From Aspidiotus rigidus (Eukaryota; Arthropoda; Insecta; Hemiptera; Diaspididae): a DNA stretch of 64,000 nt. The number at the start of each line of letters is the position of its first letter. Within the stretch, counting starts at the first letter, position 1. Below are positions 60,772 to 64,000 of this stretch, in pieces. Under the pieces are notes generated by a model. The model searched no databases. It was given only the letters and a program-made list of their open reading frames with translations, and was not told the origin of the DNA. The stretch is taken from NCBI GenBank assembly GCA_035079385.1, contig JAVHKY010000010.1:620001-684000 (forward strand), given 5' to 3'. The position numbers and the translations under genes were made by a program.

Positions 60772-63477
60772 CTGAAAAAGCGAAAGGGTAAGTAAGTACA
60801 TTGTAGTAGGTACGTTTGTTCTTGATATTTGGTAGAACAAGAACTTGAAAAAATTCATCATTGCAAAGTTGGGAGCCATATAGGCCTATACACTATTATA
60901 TTGATTTATTGATTTCGACAACCTAAAAATGTATAACAATTTGAAGAGCTTGCACTTTTACACAATTTTCTCCTGTATTTTCTCAATATTCAATGTTGGA
61001 AAATATGGACAAATTTTACCCAAGTCAAAATGTAAGAATCGCGCTATGTCCTCTTTTATAGTAAAATAATGTATAAATACTAACATGATTTGGTACCAAA
61101 TAAGCTATTATCATTGGATTCATAAAATGCGAGATGCATCGAATGACGACAGCCATTGATTGTAAGAAAGCAGCATACTGTCCTCCAATGTCAACATACA
61201 CGACCCTGGGAATGATGATTGACGTAAAATAACATAATGTTACTAAAAATAATTAATCGAGAGTTAATGATGATTTTTTGCAAAAAAAAAAAAAAAAAAA
61301 AATTAAAATGGAGGTCTTTGGACCATTATTTATTCAAAAAAGAATAGTTTGTACAAATAATATTCATTACAATGAGCCAAGTTTCATTTTAATACGTAGA
61401 TAGGTATGGGCACCTAATCATTACTACTATTGCAAAAGTACGCCTAACTTTCCAGATAAGGTGGGCCACTGGACCCTCTTAGAACACGGGGTTTAGAGAC
61501 TAATGACAATACAGCCTAATTTTTTCGTACGTATCGGGCCTCACAAACTATTAAGGATAATCTGGTGACCCTCAGAAAGAACTGAAAAGAAGCTTTGCAC
61601 AAATACAGGGATAAAAATTACAAAAAGCCAATGTCTAGCAATGGGAGGACTAATTTGAATGAGTAGGCTGAAAAATAAAGCAACAGACGACACATAATTT
61701 TATTGTATAAGTAACTCTTTATTACCAACAACTTACTCTGAAGTAATAGAACGAAAGTTAGAAGTAACTCTGGCAAATACAAGTACAATAAAACAACCAA
61801 TTGTATTTTTCCATACTGTCGCTAGGAAGAAACCAAATATTGTGACTATGTGGCCGCAACATACAAATATTTTGTGTAACTATAAAGAAGAATAAAATGT
61901 TTCAAAGTAAGTATAAGGTTGATATTCTTAGAGCGAACAGAGCTAGGAACACTTTGAAATTAGAAACTTCTTCAAGACTCATATGTGTAGTTTAAAATTA
62001 TTTCAAATCTTATTTTTTCCAATTTGCATATGATTTGAAATTCCCTCTAGTACTTCTTTTTGTGGGTAGGTAGTAGGTAGGTAGGTAATAATTCAAAGTA
62101 GACCTAACGAGTGAAATAAATAAAAGAGGCAAAAATATCACTATGGAAGGCAGCTGGAATCATTTTTACAAGATTTTGCAACCAAGTTTACATAAAAGAC
62201 GCGTCGTACGGATATATTATTTTTTACAAAACTTAATTTTACATGACTACCTAGATACGCAATGTAACGACACCGCTCAGGAAAATTGTTCCCCTATAAG
62301 TACCGGTACTAAACGTCTAATATATCTAATTTAGAACCGAAACTAATTTATCTACTTAGTACTAAATGTAAACCTGAACCCAGTAGTTTAAAAGGTGAAA
62401 ATAAATTTGAAGCTAGATTAGGATCCCTGATATAATTCGGGGCTAATGCATAATATGTTTAAGTGGTATTCTGAATAGACAACATAGGTACCTTCAAAAA
62501 CTAAATATTCCAAGCATCTATATAGGTATATACCTGAATATGGAGTTAAGAATTTTGCATTTAAATAAGAGCTGAAGTTTTCAAGCTCAAATTCAATCAT
62601 AAAGTTCCTAAAGCTGTGAGCTAGTTTGATGCCAAAATTGAGAATTGGAGTTGAATTTGGAATTTAATTTAGTTATTGAGTCTGAGTCGTCGCTAATCTG
62701 ATATAACTTGAGATGAATTTGGAGTTGGTGCTAAATTTCAAGAAGAGTATGTTCTTATAGTTTCAAGCGTAATGTAAGCATCAGCGATTAAAGGAAGATG
62801 TGTTAGGGAAAAACTACTAGAAAAAATAAAACTTTCCCAAATCTGTGGTAGCAATTTTCAAAGTGAAATCAGCCTACTTAACCGGAAAATAATCATTCGA
62901 GAATAACAAGAAAATCCGAGGTACTTTGCAGAACCAGCAAAGCATTCCATAAAATATTTCATGGGTACTCACAGAAAAAAAAAAAAAAAAAAGAGTCAAG
63001 TAGAAAAAATTATTAAAAAATATGATACTTGAAGTGATGTGGCAGTAGTATTCATGCGACTCTTCAAATCATTTTTTTACCTCACCAACCCACTCTTGTG
63101 AATTCTTTGGTGTAACTTTGGAATTAAAAGTAGGTCCGGCACTATGTTTAGCTTACTGTGTTCAAATTTACGACATTTGAAGACACACATATAAGAAACG
63201 CCGGAAGGATTAAGAAAAATGTTGGAGATAAAATAATTGGAGTACTTACGCTGAAGCAACGTCTTACTTACAAATATACAAGGTACCAAAAGAAGGAAGA
63301 AAAAAAAAATAATAATAGTAAATCTATTCTCATTTCCTACTTTAGTGATGCCGCATCCATTTGGTTTCATTCTCAAATAGTCCGCAAAACAAGCAAAAAA
63401 TGGTTTTGTAGCAATGGAGGTAAGTTCAGGAATGCTACTAATCAAACCCAGTTTCAAGATATCCATATTGTATACAT
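60580..63477 (-). CDS. SLC17-type major facilitator (anion/phosphate cotransporter-like), last four exons, N-terminal part outside window
   Basis: Minus-strand exons 63477-63341, 61879-61737, 61205-61085 and 60771-60580 join in frame (phases 1, 0, 2, 0) to about 197 residues plus stop. The first carries DILKLGLISSIPEL...FACFADYLR, matching the family's NGxLSxLPYL...LADxL segment. The second, LHKIFVCCGH, matches RKLFNxIGH and continues into a membrane helix. The third holds VDIGGQYAAFLQ, corresponding to the NHxDIAPxxAG region. The last has TQSEWNTYFVFIGCMVIYAV and FGSGELQPWA, the family's conserved tail. The usual NH before Asp is replaced by VY, so this is a divergent member. Family proteins carry anions or organic acids with Na+ or H+ across membranes; the substrate here cannot be predicted. 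Upstream exons (roughly the first 300 residues) were not found and presumably lie beyond 64,000. Confidence 0.82.
61085..61205 (-). CDS. SLC17-like penultimate exon
   Basis: Encodes VVYVDIGGQYAAFLQSMAVV and a helix ending LVPNH. The donor is CAT|GTTAGT, phase 0; the acceptor is tcattcccag. Confidence 0.82.
61282..61302. repeat. Poly-A tract (21 nt)
   Basis: Uninterrupted A run in an SLC17-like gene intron. A second, of 18 nt, is at 62,975-62,992. Confidence 0.95.
61737..61879 (-). CDS. SLC17-like exon with IGH-type motif
   Basis: Encodes LHKIFVCCGHIVTIFGFFLA and another hydrophobic segment, ending ITS plus a split Glu codon. The acceptor is ttctttatag and the donor AGA|GTAAGT. Confidence 0.82.
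61880..63340. other. SLC17-like intron
   Basis: AT-rich, with a GGTAGGTAGTAGGTAGGTAG simple repeat near 62,064-62,087 and a poly-A at 62,975. No exon or element recognised. Confidence 0.6.
63341..63477 (-). CDS. SLC17-like exon, most upstream one recognised
   Basis: Starts in phase 1 after aaatacttccag and encodes VYNMDILKLGLISSIPEL and ADYLRMKPNGCGITK. The donor is AAA|GTAGGA. A longer open frame continues into the intron but diverges from the family there. Confidence 0.78.
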
Positions 63478-64000
63478 CTGGAAGTATTTAAAATTGTATA
63501 TTTGTATTTTTATACCTATAAATTATTGATTGGCATACCGGTATTTTACCGTAATGTGAGTTTAAGAAAAGAGATCTGTGTCAAGTCTATACCTACATTG
63601 CGATATAGGTAGGTATAGTACCTACCTTCTGAATACTGGCCCAAAACAGTAATTACATTGTATTTTCATAGGAATTGTAGGAAACGCTGTGGACGAGATC
63701 ATTTCCACAAGAAGCTCTCTTATGTAAAAAACACCGCTGTATTATGTCCCCATTATGTACGTAAAATACTCCCAAAATCCCCAAAATGTTCCCATCGGGA
63801 GCATTTTATGGATCTTTTGGGGGAGTTTTTGCCATCAAATATTCAACGCGTCGTAATTAACATACCTAAGCATACCATTGAAAAAAATTCTTCATATTCT
63901 CCTCGATCGTATCAATATTGATACTTCGGTAGGTATCAGTTCTTTTGACGTCCGAAGAACCTGGAGGATTGGCGCGTAGGGTATTTAATAGGTATTTGTT
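63478..64000. other. Right-edge stretch, probable SLC17-like intron
   Basis: No further family exon was supported. Contains TAGGTAGGTATAG words near 63,605 and a small hairpin at 63,767-63,828. Confidence 0.5.
63767..63828. repeat. Compact imperfect hairpin of about 62 nt
   Basis: TACTCCCAAAATCCCCAAAA pairs imperfectly with the TTTTATGGATCTTTTGGGGGAGT side around the short loop near CCCATCGGG. The size resembles a pre-miRNA stem, but nothing else supports that. Confidence 0.5.

Noticed and set aside
62064..62087. GGTAGGTAGTAGGTAGG tract as internal telomeric repeat
   Set aside because: Insect telomeres are typically TTAGG; this is a short GGTA-type simple repeat.
63610..63660. Possible further SLC17-like exon ending GQYSE before a GTAGGT donor
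   Set aside because: The needed frame meets a stop within about 13 codons and there is no acceptor between.
1..64000. CRISPR arrays, bacterial operons, rRNA genes or phage modules
   Set aside because: None seen; the tandem repeats present are degenerate satellites without unique spacers, and coding genes are spliced.

Overview
The window is nuclear DNA of an animal, most likely an insect. It has split genes with GT-AG introns, recognisable metazoan proteins, an AT-rich background, non-LTR retrotransposon remains and many small palindromic DNA elements. Frequent short runs of CCTA/TAGG near the right end and the TE types would fit a sap-sucking hemipteran (aphid or scale-insect relatives). 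That placement is inference and weak; Lepidoptera cannot be excluded. There is no bacterial, plasmid or phage organisation.

Three genes are supported. (1) Plus strand, 5.4-48.6 kb: a myocardin-related transcription factor (MRTF, the actin-sensing SRF coactivator), rebuilt here as 12 coding exons that join in one frame to 1249 complete codons plus a split first codon and a stop. It has three RPEL motifs on three separate exons, a basic B1 box, a Gln-rich block, a polyproline stretch, a SAP domain, a Gln/Leu coiled coil and an acidic C-terminus. The start codon and 5' exon(s) are not identified. Intron 1 is 28 kb. A 3' UTR of about 2-3 kb with several AATAAA sites probably follows. (2) Plus strand, 55.1-58.5 kb: a complete five-exon GILT-type lysosomal thiol reductase (230 aa) with signal peptide, CPDC active site and the full GILT signature. 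(3) Minus strand, 63.5-60.6 kb: the last four coding exons of an SLC17-type (MFS anion/phosphate cotransporter) protein, entering from the right edge and convergent with GILT. Nothing in the sequence links the three genes functionally.

The rest is mostly intronic and intergenic repeat debris. Two decayed RT copies of one non-LTR family lie on the minus strand at 1.6-3.1 and 40.3-41.4 kb. There is a MULE-type transposase fragment at 6.6 kb, a well-bounded non-autonomous hAT element with an exact 8-bp target duplication at 30.26-30.77 kb, a family with 'CAGAGTA' inverted ends at 7.6-12.2 kb, paired TIR elements in GILT intron 2, and a dispersed minisatellite family carrying TGACGTCA palindromes. 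Several sequence-unrelated but similarly built 130-170 bp hairpin elements recur. Blocks rich in CpG and free of recognisable repeats alternate with the repeat debris inside the MRTF introns and are the best places to look for regulatory DNA or missing 5' exons.

I did not find a clearly new biological system. The most checkable oddities are the hairpin elements (including a cluster transcribed inside an MRTF intron), the modular RPEL exons with a NAGNAG acceptor, the hAT element, and the divergent SLC17 paralogue.
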